A stretch of DNA of 64,000 nt from Bradyrhizobium diversitatis (GCF_016031635.1 NZ_JACEGD010000017.1:140463-204462), one strand, 5' to 3'. Numbered from the stretch's first letter, positions 1 through 9,492 are shown. Numbers and translations: made by a program. Notes: generated by a model not told the origin, from the letters alone.

Positions 1-1
1 A

Positions 2-3000
2 CCCCATTCAAATCTTCGAAGCTGCCGTGAGGCGTTGCGTAGTGAAGCTCTTTTGCGCATGTGTGGTGCGGCGCAAGGCGTATGGACGCGCTCTGACGTT
101 GAGCGCCTGATAAAAAGTGCGGGAGGTTATGCGGGAGAATCTGCCGATTTGGAGGGCTTCGTTCCTCCGACAAATTGGGACGATTTTAAAGCTGCGATCA
201 ACACGAAGCACGCGATCGTCATCGCTGGTGCGTCAGGGACAGGCAAGACGCGCACGGCCAAAGCGCTGATCGCCCACCTGCGTGATCGGATACCAGGCAT
301 CAAGCATGTCGTCGTCCATGGTGGTCCTGAGAAAATAGCCGATGATTCGGCATCGCGACCCGTTGTTTATGAGATTGAAGACCCTTGGGGCCGCTTTCGG
401 CTGGAGCCAACCTCCGCGCCCTGGAACGGCGCCATTGCCGAGATACTCCAATCCGCCGATCCCGAGAGGAAATTCGTGATCACCAGCCGGTCGGATGTGC
501 TGCACGAGAGCAAGCTACGGCTGAAAGACAAGTGGATTATAACTCTCGAAGACGAAAACTACGGCCCGGACGAACGAGCGAGGCTTTTTGAGAACCGGTT
601 GCCTAGCCTTTCGCCGGATCTTCAACCCATCGTGTTGAAGTCTCGGACTGAGGCTATCGATCGGCTCGCGACGCCGCTTGAGATGCACCGGTATTTCGCC
701 GTTCTCTCTGACGGGCTGGAGAAGGACGAGAACAGTGGTCAGTACATTACGCGTTGCCTGTCCGATGCCCATCAGAATTCGATAGAATCCGCGCTCATTC
801 ATAATGTTCGACAGCGTGGAACATGGGCGTGGGCAGCCATTACTTGGGGTCTCTTCAAGTCAGGCGCGCGTCAGACATTCAACGTCCTTCCCTCCATCCA
901 GGCAGGTCTAACCAAACGCGAGAGCGATCTCGAAGACGGCCTCGAGCCGTACTTGAATTTCTTGATTGCCGGGCGGAATTTGCGGCAGTCAGAGGCAACG
1001 CTGACCTATCAGCACCCCCGCGTTGAGCTAGGTCTTGAAGAGGCCCTCAAGGAGAAGCCGGGCCTCGCAGCGCGAGTCCTGTCCTATCTGGTCGAAGTGC
1101 TGATCGACATGGATGAAAGAACGGGGACGGACTGGGGAACGGAGGGGGCGGCGCAGCTGGTTTACGCTGTACGTGAACGTTCGATCGTTCAACTTGAACT
1201 TCAAGCAGAGCGGCAGTCGCAACTGGATGCCTGGATCGATGCGCGATTGGCAGAGACGGGGCCTAATTTCAGAGAGGACCTGAAGCTCGCTGCATCCGTG
1301 GGCTCTGCAAATTCGATCCCAGCAGAGCTTTCCAGGTGGCTTACACATCAGAAGAAAGACAAGGAATATTGGTTCTTCGACAAGTGGAGTGCGCCAGATC
1401 GGTCACTCGATTGGTTCCAAAAAGTTGCGGCCGATCACAGGACGCGAGCGATTTGTACCGCATTCATCACACGCGAAATACCTCACCACAATCCCTCTTA
1501 TCCCGCACAGTTTGCCGGCCAAGTTGCGAAGCTGTGCATTGATCTGACGCCGGCCTTTATGGATGCGGCGCTTTCAATTGTTCAGGACGGCTACAACCCG
1601 AATGCCAATTTGATTGCTACAGGTGCGCTCGCCGATCTCAATGGTTTTGAGGAGGTTGTAACGCAGGCAATTTCATATCGCAGCGAACTCGCCGGAAAAC
1701 CCGATGATGAATTCAAGCTTAAGCTCGCTAACGGCGAGTACGATGGCGATTACGGCGATCATTATTATGAGAGTATCTCCGAAGACGGTCAGACGGCGCA
1801 CGAATTTCTTGAGTTTTACGTTGCGGAGAAACGAGAGAGGGACGGGTGGAACGCTATTCGCGATCACGCGCATGCTTTGGATCTATTGTATTTCTGGATA
1901 AGGACTGCCGAGCGCGCTCCGGGCGTCACGATTGACGAATGGCGCGCCATCGCACGAGCCGCATTTGACAGGGCGGAAGAGTGTGATTTTTGGCAAGCCA
2001 TGCAGAAGGGGATCCCCGAGGAGTTTTTGGAGCCTCTAAGGGAGCGATTGGTTGCCGGGAGTGCCATCCGGGAAGTCAGGATTGAGGTGCTAGAAACGGC
2101 TCTGTGCGCCGCGCCATCTCAATTATTCTCGGCGCTCGAAGTTCTCGTCGCAGAGGGCGACGTGCGGCGGGTAATTGAAGTGGTGCTCGAGTTTGTCGAC
2201 GTCAGGGAAGCGAAGCTTCAAAGGAACAACATCGACTTCGACGCTCTCGGCCTCCAATTTCTCGCTGCCTTACCTAACGCATTGGCGGAAGCGGCGAATG
2301 CCGTGTTCGCATCCAGCTTCGACGAGTTGAGCAAAGATGCGCTGTTGCTATTTGAACGGTTGGACACGCGCGGCAATCTCGAGCTCAAGTCCGTTCAGGC
2401 GGAAGCGCTTAGCAGGGCTGGCTTTAAGGTAGATCATCTGCTGAAAGAGATCCTTAGCTCGCCTAAGAACGACGGCAAGACTATCGCGATTGCCGTGTGC
2501 GCGGTTTCTATAGCCGCTCGAAGTCAAATGTGGCCGCTCGTCGAAGCCGCCTTGAGCCACCGGTTTGCCGATGTGCGTGAAGTGGCTCTCAGCTCGCTTG
2601 CTGAGCAGTCCCCCGGTCCCCTTTCCCCCCAGCTACGTAACCTGGCGAGCGATAAAGGGCACCGGGTTCGTGAGAAAGTGCTCTCCCTACTGCAAGAGCG
2701 TCCAAACGTCGATAATATGGATGCAATATTGAAGCTGGCCGCCGACACATGGGAGCCCCGACAACCGCAACATGAAGAGGAGCGGGACTTCCGCATTGCC
2801 TATGGCGCTGCTTATCTCTTGAGTCAGCCGCCACAGATCGGTGATGAGTATGTTTCCGAAATTGGCAAGATACTATTCCAAACTGAGGATCGTGACGTCA
2901 AACTGATGTTGTTGCGAGTTCTCGTCCGCAATGGCTCGAGGGATGCGCGTAAGAGAGTCTTGAAGCTGGCGTTGAAAACTGGCAATCCGCCTCACCACCG

Positions 3001-3325
3001 CTTGGCGGCCGAAGCATTGTGCTTGGAGCAACAATACGTCGATGCGGCGCTTGCTGCGGCAATTTCAGACAAGCAGCTTCTGGTTCGGCCAGCGCCAGTC
3101 GCGCTTCCATTGACGGTCGTCGTTGGAGCTTGCGCAGACCGTCCTCAGGTTGTTGCCGCCGCACAGTCGTTGGCGGCAAAACCCGATCGCAGAGTGCTGC
3201 TCATTCCGTTGGCGATCACGGCTTTTGCCCGCGACCGCGAGTTGGCTCAGGCGATTATAGAGCTCTTACCGGCCACGACAGGGTCTGCGCTCTCCGATTA
3301 CCGAGCGGGTGTTGCCGCCGCCTGA
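2..3325 (+). CDS. Large STAND/AAA-type NTPase with HEAT-like C-terminal region, 5' end outside the window
   Basis: The frame is open to the left edge, so the TTG at 35 is probably not the start and the N-terminus is missing. Counting from that TTG, a Walker A motif (GASGTGKT) lies at residues 65-72, a Walker B-like stretch (VVYEIEDPWG) near 110 and an ITSRSD sensor-like segment near 145. The last third is rich in short alpha-helical repeats (for example around DVREVALSSL and HRVREKVLSLL) that look like HEAT repeats. This layout of a single P-loop NTPase followed by a long repeat sensor resembles nSTAND3-type conflict or defence NTPases. An N-terminal effector could lie upstream of the window. 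No partner gene is visible downstream, where DNA is decayed. Family assignment is by architecture only, so a defence role is inference. Confidence 0.6.
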   Translation, partial: PHSNLRSCREALRSEALLRMCGAAQGVWTRSDVERLIKSAGGYAGESADLEGFVPPTNWDDFKAAINTKHAIVIAGASGTGKTRTAKALIAHLRDRIPGIKHVVVHGGPEKIADDSASRPVVYEIEDPWGRFRLEPTSAPWNGAIAEILQSADPERKFVITSRSDVLHESKLRLKDKWIITLEDENYGPDERARLFENRLPSLSPDLQPIVLKSRTEAIDRLATPLEMHRYFAVLSDGLEKDENSGQYITRCLSDAHQNSIESALIHNVRQRGTWAWAAITWGLFKSGARQTFNVLPSIQAGLTKRESDLEDGLEPYLNFLIAGRNLRQSEATLTYQHPRVELGLEEALKEKPGLAARVLSYLVEVLIDMDERTGTDWGTEGAAQLVYAVRERSIVQLELQAERQSQLDAWIDARLAETGPNFREDLKLAASVGSANSIPAELSRWLTHQKKDKEYWFFDKWSAPDRSLDWFQKVAADHRTRAICTAFITREIPHHNPSYPAQFAGQVAKLCIDLTPAFMDAALSIVQDGYNPNANLIATGALADLNGFEEVVTQAISYRSELAGKPDDEFKLKLANGEYDGDYGDHYYESISEDGQTAHEFLEFYVAEKRERDGWNAIRDHAHALDLLYFWIRTAERAPGVTIDEWRAIARAAFDRAEECDFWQAMQKGIPEEFLEPLRERLVAGSAIREVRIEVLETALCAAPSQLFSALEVLVAEGDVRRVIEVVLEFVDVREAKLQRNNIDFDALGLQFLAALPNALAEAANAVFASSFDELSKDALLLFERLDTRGNLELKSVQAEALSRAGFKVDHLLKEILSSPKNDGKTIAIAVCAVSIAARSQMWPLVEAALSHRFADVREVALSSLAEQSPGPLSPQLRNLASDKGHRVREKVLSLLQERPNVDNMDAILKLAADTWEPRQPQHEEERDFRIAYGAAYLLSQPPQIGDEYVSEIGKILFQTEDRDVKLMLLRVLVRNGSRDARKRVLKLALKTGNPPHHRLAAEALCLEQQYVDAALAAAISDKQLLVRPAPVALPLTVVVGACADRPQVVAAAQSLAAKPDRRVLLIPLAITAFARDRELAQAIIELLPATTGSALSDYRAGVAAA

Positions 3326-3486
3326 TCCGGCGTCGTCGGGTCGATCATCGCGAACGGACGGATGGTCAACGCTCGGAACGCTGACGACGACGACCGGGCC
3401 GACCGACAAGGCCCCGCAAGCAGCGGAAGACACGGCGAACAGTGGTCTTCGCCGTGAGCCCGAACTGCCTGAACACGTTGCGATCG

Positions 3487-3618
3487 TCAAGGAGACGACC
3501 GAGCCGGCATCCGCGCAGAATCGCCAGGAATCAGATGGAGCACGAGAAATACGGCGATAGATACTCCCAGAAGCATAAGTGGAAGCGTCAATAGACGACG
3601 AAAGATATAAGTCCCCAT
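3487..3618 (-). pseudogene. N-terminal fragment of a DppB/OppB-type ABC permease
   Basis: Read on the minus strand from the ATG at 3618, the product starts MGTYIFRRLLTLPLMLLGVS and continues with a hydrophobic helix ending in HLIPGDSA. This is the standard opening of dipeptide/oligopeptide permeases of the DppB class: one membrane helix, then an LIPGD-type motif. After about 36 residues the similarity stops and the frame closes, whereas intact members have over 300 residues. No partner genes (second permease, ATPase, binding protein) are nearby. I read it as a truncated remnant left by a deletion or rearrangement. Confidence 0.65.
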
Positions 3619-3816
3619 GGCGATAGACCCTGCAATAACATCCGGCGCGTCCTCAGAACTGACGTGATCGCAGCAAGCGGATTCGCGCCGATGAAGGTGG
3701 TTGGCCACGCCTAGAACGCTGAAGCGATTCCCGCTTTGCGGAGTGTGCTCCAGCTAAGTGCTCTGATTACGCTATGTCGGCTTGATGAATTCAACTGCAG
3801 ACGCCCTACTATCTCT

Positions 3817-3831
3817 ATAACAATATGTTAT
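3817..3831. promoter_or_regulatory. LysR-type operator candidate
   Basis: ATAACAATATGTTAT is a perfect 6+3+6 inverted repeat that contains the T-N11-A core recognised by LysR regulators. It sits 60 bases before the gene whose N-terminus is a LysR helix-turn-helix, so autoregulation is plausible. Confidence 0.45.
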
Positions 3832-3890
3832 GCGTGCAGTGACGAGCCCATCGCGACGCGAGGCACTGCCTGAAAGATTACGAGGTAATC

Positions 3891-5174
3891 ATGCAAATGA
3901 ATCCGCGGCAGATCGAAGCGTTTAGAGCGGTGATGCTCACGGGTAGCATGTCGGTCGCGGCCGAGATGCTCAAGATTACGCAGCCGGCCGTGAGCCGCCT
4001 GATCAAGGACCTCGAAGCGGATATGAAGCTTCTGCTGTTCCGCAGAGAGGGCAACAGGTTGGTGCCAAGTCACGAGGCTACGATCCTCTTTACCGAAGTC
4101 GATCGCTTCTATGTCGGTATGGATCGAATCGCGAAGATCGCTAACGAACTTCGACATGCCAAGGTTGGCTCGCTGCGGATCGCGTCCATCGGCGCCTTAT
4201 CGCTAAGCTGCATCACGCAAGCTATCAGTACGTTCCATGTCGCTGTACTCAGAGATTATTCCGCTGACCGTGTTGCTCTGCAAGCGTCGCAGGAGAAGCT
4301 GAAGGAGGAGGCGGCAGTCGAGAGAAAAGCTACCCTTGCGCGCGCGACTTCGAGTTTTGAGAAGACGGTGGCGACCGCCCTATCAGAGGTAGTGGCAGTC
4401 GCGCTCGACATCGCGGGGGCGGTCCAAAGTCTGGGCACGTTTAGTCGTGATAACGTCGAATGCAGCGAAGTTGCGTTGCAAGTAGCCAGCCAGATTTCGC
4501 TCAACGTGCAAACCATGGCGGCTGCAGTTGAACAACTCGCTGCGTCAATTCATGAGATCAGTAGTCGTGTCCATGCTGCGAACGAGGTAGCGAATTCCGC
4601 TGCGGATCGAGCGACTCAAACGGCGGCGATGGTCGAGAGCATGGTCAGCGCGGCGGCGCAAATCGGTAATGTTGTGCAGTTGATCAGCGATATTGCTGGC
4701 CAAACAGATTTACTTGCATTGAACGCGACCATTGAAGCGGCTCGAGCGGGAGAAGCTGGGAAGGGGTTTGCTGTTGTCGCGGCGGAAGTGAAAAGCCTTG
4801 CGACCCAGACCGCGCGGGCGACCGAAGATATCTCGTCGCAAGTTGCTGGAATTCAAACAGCAACGAATATTGCCGCAGGTGAGATCCAGGGGATTGTATC
4901 GATCATCAAGAAGATTCGCGAAACGAGTGGCTCGATTGCCGCCGCTGTTGAACAGCAGAGCTCGGCGACTGCCGAGATCAGTCGTGCCGCACAGGAAGCC
5001 GCAAACCGAACGGATAACCTTAGGGAAACTGTCCGGGAGGTGCTGGGTAAGGCTAATACCGCGGGATCGGTCGCTGAAAGCACCGGCGCCAAGTCGGAGA
5101 TCCTCAGTCACCGATTTGTCGACTTGAATCAAACGGCGAATGAATTCGTACAGAGCCTTAGGATCGCGGGATAG
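3891..5174 (+). CDS. Chimeric protein: LysR DNA-binding domain joined to a chemoreceptor (MCP) signalling domain
   Basis: Residues 1-62 are a typical LysR winged helix-turn-helix (SMSVAAEMLKITQPAVSRLI), and 63-115 match the start of a LysR effector domain (GSLRIASIG). Near residue 115 the sequence switches to a cytoplasmic methyl-accepting protein: a coiled-coil linker, then the conserved hairpin tip DIAGQTDLLALNATIEAARA around residue 266 and methylation helices on both sides. No membrane segment is present. Start ATG at 3891 has a GAGGT ribosome site. The frame is intact across the joint, with no stop. Either an in-frame deletion fused two genes, or this is a soluble DNA-binding chemoreceptor-like regulator. 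MCP domains dimerise and bind CheW, so coupling to DNA binding is conceivable but unproven. The broken permease next door favours a rearrangement. Confidence 0.8.
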   Translation: MQMNPRQIEAFRAVMLTGSMSVAAEMLKITQPAVSRLIKDLEADMKLLLFRREGNRLVPSHEATILFTEVDRFYVGMDRIAKIANELRHAKVGSLRIASIGALSLSCITQAISTFHVAVLRDYSADRVALQASQEKLKEEAAVERKATLARATSSFEKTVATALSEVVAVALDIAGAVQSLGTFSRDNVECSEVALQVASQISLNVQTMAAAVEQLAASIHEISSRVHAANEVANSAADRATQTAAMVESMVSAAAQIGNVVQLISDIAGQTDLLALNATIEAARAGEAGKGFAVVAAEVKSLATQTARATEDISSQVAGIQTATNIAAGEIQGIVSIIKKIRETSGSIAAAVEQQSSATAEISRAAQEAANRTDNLRETVREVLGKANTAGSVAESTGAKSEILSHRFVDLNQTANEFVQSLRIAG

Positions 5175-5217
5175 ATCGAACGGCATCTTGAGCGAGCCAA
5201 GCATTCAGGATTGAGAC

Positions 5218-6087
5218 GTGTCGGGCATTCTCGCAATTCATACTGGCGGCACCATCACCATGTCGGACGGGCCAAATGGTCTTGGGACAATGGCGGGACT
5301 TATCGAGGCCGCCTTTGATCGGATTTCGCCGGCCGCCGTGCGATTGAACGTTATATCGTTCGATCCACTCGTTGATAGCGCGGACATCGGTCCTGATCAT
5401 TGGAATCGATTGATCGACCTGATTGGCTCTCAGCCTAATGATGGAGTCGTTATCACGCATGGAACAGACACCATGCCATTTACAGGGGCGGCATTATCCT
5501 TTGCGCTTGAGGGCATTAAAACGCCGGTGATCCTTACGGGTTCGATGCAGCCGCTTGGAGTAGGGCCTCATGCTGAGGAGAACCTTCGTTTTGCTCTTCA
5601 AATGGCCGAACAGGGGCCGCCTGGAGTCTGGCTCGCCTTCGATGGTAAGCTGATGTGTGCTCGCAGTTTGGTCAAATATCATTCTATAGGTCCTAGCTCG
5701 TTCCGAGAATCGGAAGTTGAGGGTTGGGCGCAACGTGCTGCGCGGCTCTCTCCGCGTCACTTTCTGCCTCGACGGCTTGCTATTCTGACTCTTTCGCCGG
5801 GCATCTGCGTAAGCGCCGTTGATAGCGCTCTTCGCGAACTTGATGGTGCGGTGGTTCGGGTTTTCGGTGCCGGCACGCTGATGCATGATCCAGAATTGCT
5901 CCGCACGTTTAGTGCAGCCATATCTCGGGGTTGTCGGCTCGTCGCGGTAAGCAGCTGCGAAGCCGGGGGGCTTCTGCCGGGTGCGTATGCTGCAGGTGCT
6001 GCGCTTTGGGAGAGTGGCATTGAAAACGGTGGCAAGTTAACACCTGAGGCCGCGCTGGTGCGCCTTTGGTTGGAGCTCTCAGGGTAA
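5218..6087 (+). CDS. L-asparaginase
   Basis: Hydrolyses L-asparagine to aspartate and ammonia. The N-terminus carries the first catalytic-threonine motif (HTGGTIT, residues 8-14), and the second active-site motif is HGTDTM at 81-86. A conserved Lys in the SLVKYHS region and the GSMQP motif also fit the family. The product has 289 residues, slightly short for the roughly 330 usual. No signal peptide is seen, so a cytoplasmic enzyme is likely. The GTG at 5218 is the only start that keeps the TGGTI motif close to the N-terminus. It follows the chimeric regulator by 43 bases on the same strand and may share a transcript. Confidence 0.88.
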   Translation: MSGILAIHTGGTITMSDGPNGLGTMAGLIEAAFDRISPAAVRLNVISFDPLVDSADIGPDHWNRLIDLIGSQPNDGVVITHGTDTMPFTGAALSFALEGIKTPVILTGSMQPLGVGPHAEENLRFALQMAEQGPPGVWLAFDGKLMCARSLVKYHSIGPSSFRESEVEGWAQRAARLSPRHFLPRRLAILTLSPGICVSAVDSALRELDGAVVRVFGAGTLMHDPELLRTFSAAISRGCRLVAVSSCEAGGLLPGAYAAGAALWESGIENGGKLTPEAALVRLWLELSG

Positions 6088-6438
6088 TCCCGCGCCGCTG
6101 CTCGGCAAAGAAGGACGATGCGCCGAGTAGCTCCCTGCCCGGCGTTATTCCGGACGATGTGCGCCGGATAATTGAAGGAGTTGGACAAAGATGGCGGGTT
6201 GTCTCACGCGTTCGACATCTCGAACCGCTTTCGCTGCTATCTCAGTGAAGAGTTCGCCGCCGCCGGCTATGACTCTTAATGATCGGTACAGACCTTCCTC
6301 CCTCGCTGCGGGATCCTTGATGAACGCTGTACTGGCGGAGCATATCCACAACGCGACGGAGCGGCAATTGACGTCTGAGGCCTGGCGGCTGCTGCACGGC
6401 CTGCCCTGCAAAAAAGCGAATTCGACTAGAGGCGTGTG
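6088..6438. other. Gap without a recognisable gene
   Basis: About 350 bases between asparaginase and serine dehydratase. One short plus-strand frame (about 6181-6285) reads like a protein C-terminus (LSHAFDISNRFRCYLSEEF) but has a stop just upstream. It may be the tail of a decayed gene. I cannot name it. Confidence 0.35.
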
Positions 6439-7818
6439 ATGTTTCTGAGCGTATTCGATGTCTTCAAGATCGGCATCGGTCCTTCATCCTCGCATACGAT
6501 GGGCCCGATGACGGCCGCGGGGCACTTCCTGAGCCTCTTGCGACAGCATCCATCTGGTCGGCAAGCGGCAGCCGTCGGGGCGACCCTGCATGGGTCGCTG
6601 GCATTCACGGGGAAAGGTCACGCCACGGATCGTGCCGTGACGCTCGGCCTGCTTGGCTGGACGCCTGCCGAGTTCGATTTCGACGAGGCCGAGCGCCAGC
6701 TCGAAGATCTCCGCCGAAGTCGTCTCCTGCGCCTCAATGGGCTGCAGTCGGTCATGTTCGATCCTGCCTTCGACATCGTCTTCGATTACGGGCCGCCATT
6801 GGCCGGTCACGCCAACGGGCTTGTCCTGTCCGCTCGCGACGCCACCGGAGCGGTGTTGTTTAACGAGACCTATTATTCGATCGGCGGCGGTTTCGTGGTG
6901 ACGGCACGGGAGCGCGAAGCGCAGCCGGCTGCCGCTGACGCTATACCGTGGCCCTACCCATTTGCGACCGCGAGCGAGATGCTGCGCATGGCGCGCGAGA
7001 GCGGGTTGTCCATCGCGGACATGAAGCGCGCGAATGAGACTCACCTCCGTACGTCAGAAGAAATCGAACACGGCGTCGCCCGTCTCTGGTCGGTCATGAA
7101 CGAGTGCATCGAACGGGGGTTGAGGCAGGAAGGTGAACTGCCGGGCGGGCTCCGCGTGCGTCGCAGGGCCGCGAGGATTCACCAGCAATTGATGGCTGAG
7201 CGGCGGGCCAATCGCTCTCAGCCTCACGCGGCAGCAGACTGGCTGAGCGTCTACGCGATGGCCGTGAATGAGGAAAACGCGGCCGGCGGCAGGGTGGTCA
7301 CCTCGCCGACCAACGGCGCCGCGGGCGTCGTGCCCGCGGTGCTGAGATATTACTTGGATCACTGCATCGGGGCGGAGCCCGATAAGATTGCCGATTTTCT
7401 GCTGACGGCGGCGGCGATCGGCGGGTTGATCAAGCACAACGCCTCGATCTCCGGGGCCGAGGCAGGTTGTCAAGGAGAGGTTGGGTCAGCGGCCGCGATG
7501 GCTGCGGCCGGATTCTGTGCGGTGCTGGGCGGATCGCCCGAGCAAATTGAGAATGCCGCGGAGATTGCACTCGAGCACCACCTCGGCATGACTTGCGATC
7601 CCGCGGCGGGCCTGGTCCAGGTCCCATGCATTGAGCGCAACGGTATCGGCGCCATCAAGGCAGTCGCGGCGGCTTCGCTCGCCCTGCGGGGCGATGGATC
7701 GCATTTCATGCCGCTGGACAACTGCATCGAGGCAATGCGGCAGACGGGCGAAGCCATGAATGCCAAGTTCAAGGAAACGAGTCTCGGTGGATTGGCGGTC
7801 AACTTGCCGGAGTGCTGA
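6439..7818 (+). CDS. sdaA: L-serine ammonia-lyase (serine dehydratase), iron-sulfur type
   Basis: Converts L-serine to pyruvate and ammonia using a 4Fe-4S cluster. The product is a single chain of about 459 residues, the normal length for the fused alpha/beta enzyme. The N-terminal beta domain opens with FKIGIGPSSSHTMGPM. The alpha domain has the glycine-rich SPTNGAAGVVPA segment, a GCQGEVGSA motif and CDPAAGLVQVPCIERN, which supply conserved cluster cysteines. An ATG at 6439 and a GTG at 6436 are alternative starts. The asparaginase just upstream makes a small amino-acid deamination pair, although a 350-base gap separates them. The cluster likely makes the enzyme oxygen sensitive. Confidence 0.93.
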   Translation: MFLSVFDVFKIGIGPSSSHTMGPMTAAGHFLSLLRQHPSGRQAAAVGATLHGSLAFTGKGHATDRAVTLGLLGWTPAEFDFDEAERQLEDLRRSRLLRLNGLQSVMFDPAFDIVFDYGPPLAGHANGLVLSARDATGAVLFNETYYSIGGGFVVTAREREAQPAAADAIPWPYPFATASEMLRMARESGLSIADMKRANETHLRTSEEIEHGVARLWSVMNECIERGLRQEGELPGGLRVRRRAARIHQQLMAERRANRSQPHAAADWLSVYAMAVNEENAAGGRVVTSPTNGAAGVVPAVLRYYLDHCIGAEPDKIADFLLTAAAIGGLIKHNASISGAEAGCQGEVGSAAAMAAAGFCAVLGGSPEQIENAAEIALEHHLGMTCDPAAGLVQVPCIERNGIGAIKAVAAASLALRGDGSHFMPLDNCIEAMRQTGEAMNAKFKETSLGGLAVNLPEC

Positions 7819-8171
7819 GCCAAACTGCGCGCCGGAAGCAAAACCCAAATCGCTGGCCGTAGCTTAGACGGTGGGTTTTGGTATCGGGAGGTCGAAAACG
7901 CATTATGTTTCAATGAGAGTTGACTGACACTCTCTCTGCCTGCCTCCGCTCTGGCCAGCTTCCTGAAGAGGGCTCCGGTCGCCAACTCAAAAGACGACAA
8001 AGAGGAGCGCCGATTGTCTGCCTAGGTGCCGCGCCCGGCCTGTCATGTAATCTCAAACGACACAGATGTCTTTCATGAGATGCGCGCGCTGTTGGGGCGC
8101 TGCAACGCCGTTGATGACGATGCTGAAAGCCCTATAATGGCTGATGATTCACGAGGGTAACTCGTCGGAAA
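7819..8171. other. Intergenic stretch with a terminator-like hairpin
   Basis: No gene is seen in this stretch of about 350 bases. It contains the hairpin described at 7839-7880 and, presumably, the promoter of the Nudix gene. Confidence 0.4.
7839..7880 (+). terminator. Terminator-like hairpin after sdaA
   Basis: CAAAACCCA (7839-7847) pairs exactly with TGGGTTTTG (7872-7880) across a 24-base loop, 20 bases after the sdaA stop. The 3' arm ends in a short T run. The long loop makes it a weak candidate. Confidence 0.35.
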
Positions 8172-8549
8172 ATGGCGAAATCATCTAAACTGGTGACCGC
8201 AAGGAAGGGACGAGTGCTTTTGGTCAGACGCAGGCGTGATAGGCTCTGGATGTTTCCAGGAGGCCGCAGGCGAGCGGGCGAGAGTGAAAGGAGCTGCCTC
8301 CGTCGAGAGATCGAAGAGGAGTTGCCTGAACTGAAACTTGGACGCCTGAAACTCTGGAAGGAAGTGAAGGGGAAGAACCGCCGATCCGGCCGACAAATGA
8401 GTGACGCAATTTTCCTTGTAGCGAAAGCGTCCGGCCGCTTGAAAATCGGCGATAAGAAGGAGATCGATAGAGCAGTTTGGCGCAAGCCGCCCGGCATCAG
8501 ATTGACTCCGACTTCGCGCTACATTCGCGATAAGCTATTTCCAAGCTGA
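8172..8549 (+). CDS. Nudix hydrolase
   Basis: A 125-residue protein, a usual size for a minimal Nudix domain. The Nudix box runs from about residue 31: a glycine, five residues, Glu37, seven residues, then REIEEE at 45-50, which matches G-x5-E-x7-R-E-U-x-E-E and supplies the magnesium-binding glutamates. The beta strand before it (GRVLLVRRRRDRLWMFPGG) is typical. Family members cleave nucleoside diphosphates linked to another group; the substrate cannot be read from the sequence. It is unusually basic, with many Arg and Lys residues. It stands alone in the same direction as the genes downstream. Confidence 0.85.
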   Translation: MAKSSKLVTARKGRVLLVRRRRDRLWMFPGGRRRAGESERSCLRREIEEELPELKLGRLKLWKEVKGKNRRSGRQMSDAIFLVAKASGRLKIGDKKEIDRAVWRKPPGIRLTPTSRYIRDKLFPS

Positions 8550-8610
8550 AGGTGCCGTCAGCTTTTTCGAACCGATCAGGTTTACATCGAGCGCGAGAAG
8601 GTGCTCAGCC

Positions 8611-9492
8611 ATGATCCAGATGCAATCTGCACAGCTGAGCTGGACGTGGCGCGGCAAGAGCATCGATCTTAACTTCGATACCTGCGGGCAAGGACCCACG
8701 GTGCTGCTACTGCCCGCGTTGAGTTCGATCTCGAGCCGGCACGAAATGTGGCCCTTGCAGGAGCGCCTGAGTTCGCATTATCGAACGGTGTCTGTCGATT
8801 GGCCGGGGTTCGGAGATCAGCCGCGCCCCGCGATCGACTGGACACCTGACGCCTATTCGACGTTCCTGGAACATGTTCTTGACACGATCGCTCCTCATCC
8901 CCGCGCCGTCATTGCCGCGGGTCACGGCGCGACCTACGCGCTTGCCCATGCGTGCAGCCGAACCGGCTCGTTCGCACGGCTGGTGCTGCTGGCGCCGACT
9001 TGGCGCGGACCTCTGCCGACCATGATGAATGGACGCCGGCCTTTCTTGGATCGGCTTTGCAAGGCTGTCGACCTGCCGGTGGTCGGACCCGTGCTCTACA
9101 AGCTGAATGTCAATCGCCTCGTCGTTCGCTTCATGGCCGCCGGTCATGTCTATGCCGATCCGGCATGGCTGACCGGCGAGCGGCTGCGCGATAAGCTGGC
9201 GGTCACTCGGGCCGCCGGCGCTCGATATGCGTCGATCAGGTTCGTGACCGGGAAGCTCGATCCGCTGGAGACACGCGAGCAGTTCCTGGCATTGGCGCGA
9301 CGGGCGGGGATCCCGATGCTGATGGTCTACGGCAATCAAACGCCCCCGCGATCGCGTGCCGAGATGGAGGCAATCGCGAAGGTCGACACGATCCAGAGCA
9401 GCTGTCTTCCGGAGGGCAAACTCTCTCTACATGAGGAGTTTGCCGCTGAGGTCGCGGACGCTGTCGCGCCATTTCTTGCGGCAGGCCCGTAG
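8611..9492 (+). CDS. Alpha/beta-hydrolase fold protein with degenerate nucleophile elbow
   Basis: The fold is indicated by LLLPALSSISSRHEMW (oxyanion loop region), the VSVDWPGFGDQPRP strand-loop and a late LSLHEEF segment with the expected catalytic His (H274). At the nucleophile elbow, where active members have G-x-S-x-G, this protein reads AAGHGAT (102-108), placing Gly106 where the serine should be. The usual acid position (YGNQTP) is also atypical. It may be catalytically inactive or have a different mechanism. It is followed after about 150 bases by an SbmA/BacA-type transporter on the same strand, so the two could function together. No signal peptide is seen. Confidence 0.75.
   Translation: MIQMQSAQLSWTWRGKSIDLNFDTCGQGPTVLLLPALSSISSRHEMWPLQERLSSHYRTVSVDWPGFGDQPRPAIDWTPDAYSTFLEHVLDTIAPHPRAVIAAGHGATYALAHACSRTGSFARLVLLAPTWRGPLPTMMNGRRPFLDRLCKAVDLPVVGPVLYKLNVNRLVVRFMAAGHVYADPAWLTGERLRDKLAVTRAAGARYASIRFVTGKLDPLETREQFLALARRAGIPMLMVYGNQTPPRSRAEMEAIAKVDTIQSSCLPEGKLSLHEEFAAEVADAVAPFLAAGP

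Larger units (their letters stand above)
3326..3890. other. Gene-poor stretch with a permease fragment and an operator-like palindrome
   Basis: No intact gene is seen between the NTPase and the LysR/chemoreceptor gene. The stretch holds the remnant of an ABC permease on the minus strand and, near its right end, an inverted repeat. It looks like a deletion scar. Confidence 0.5.
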
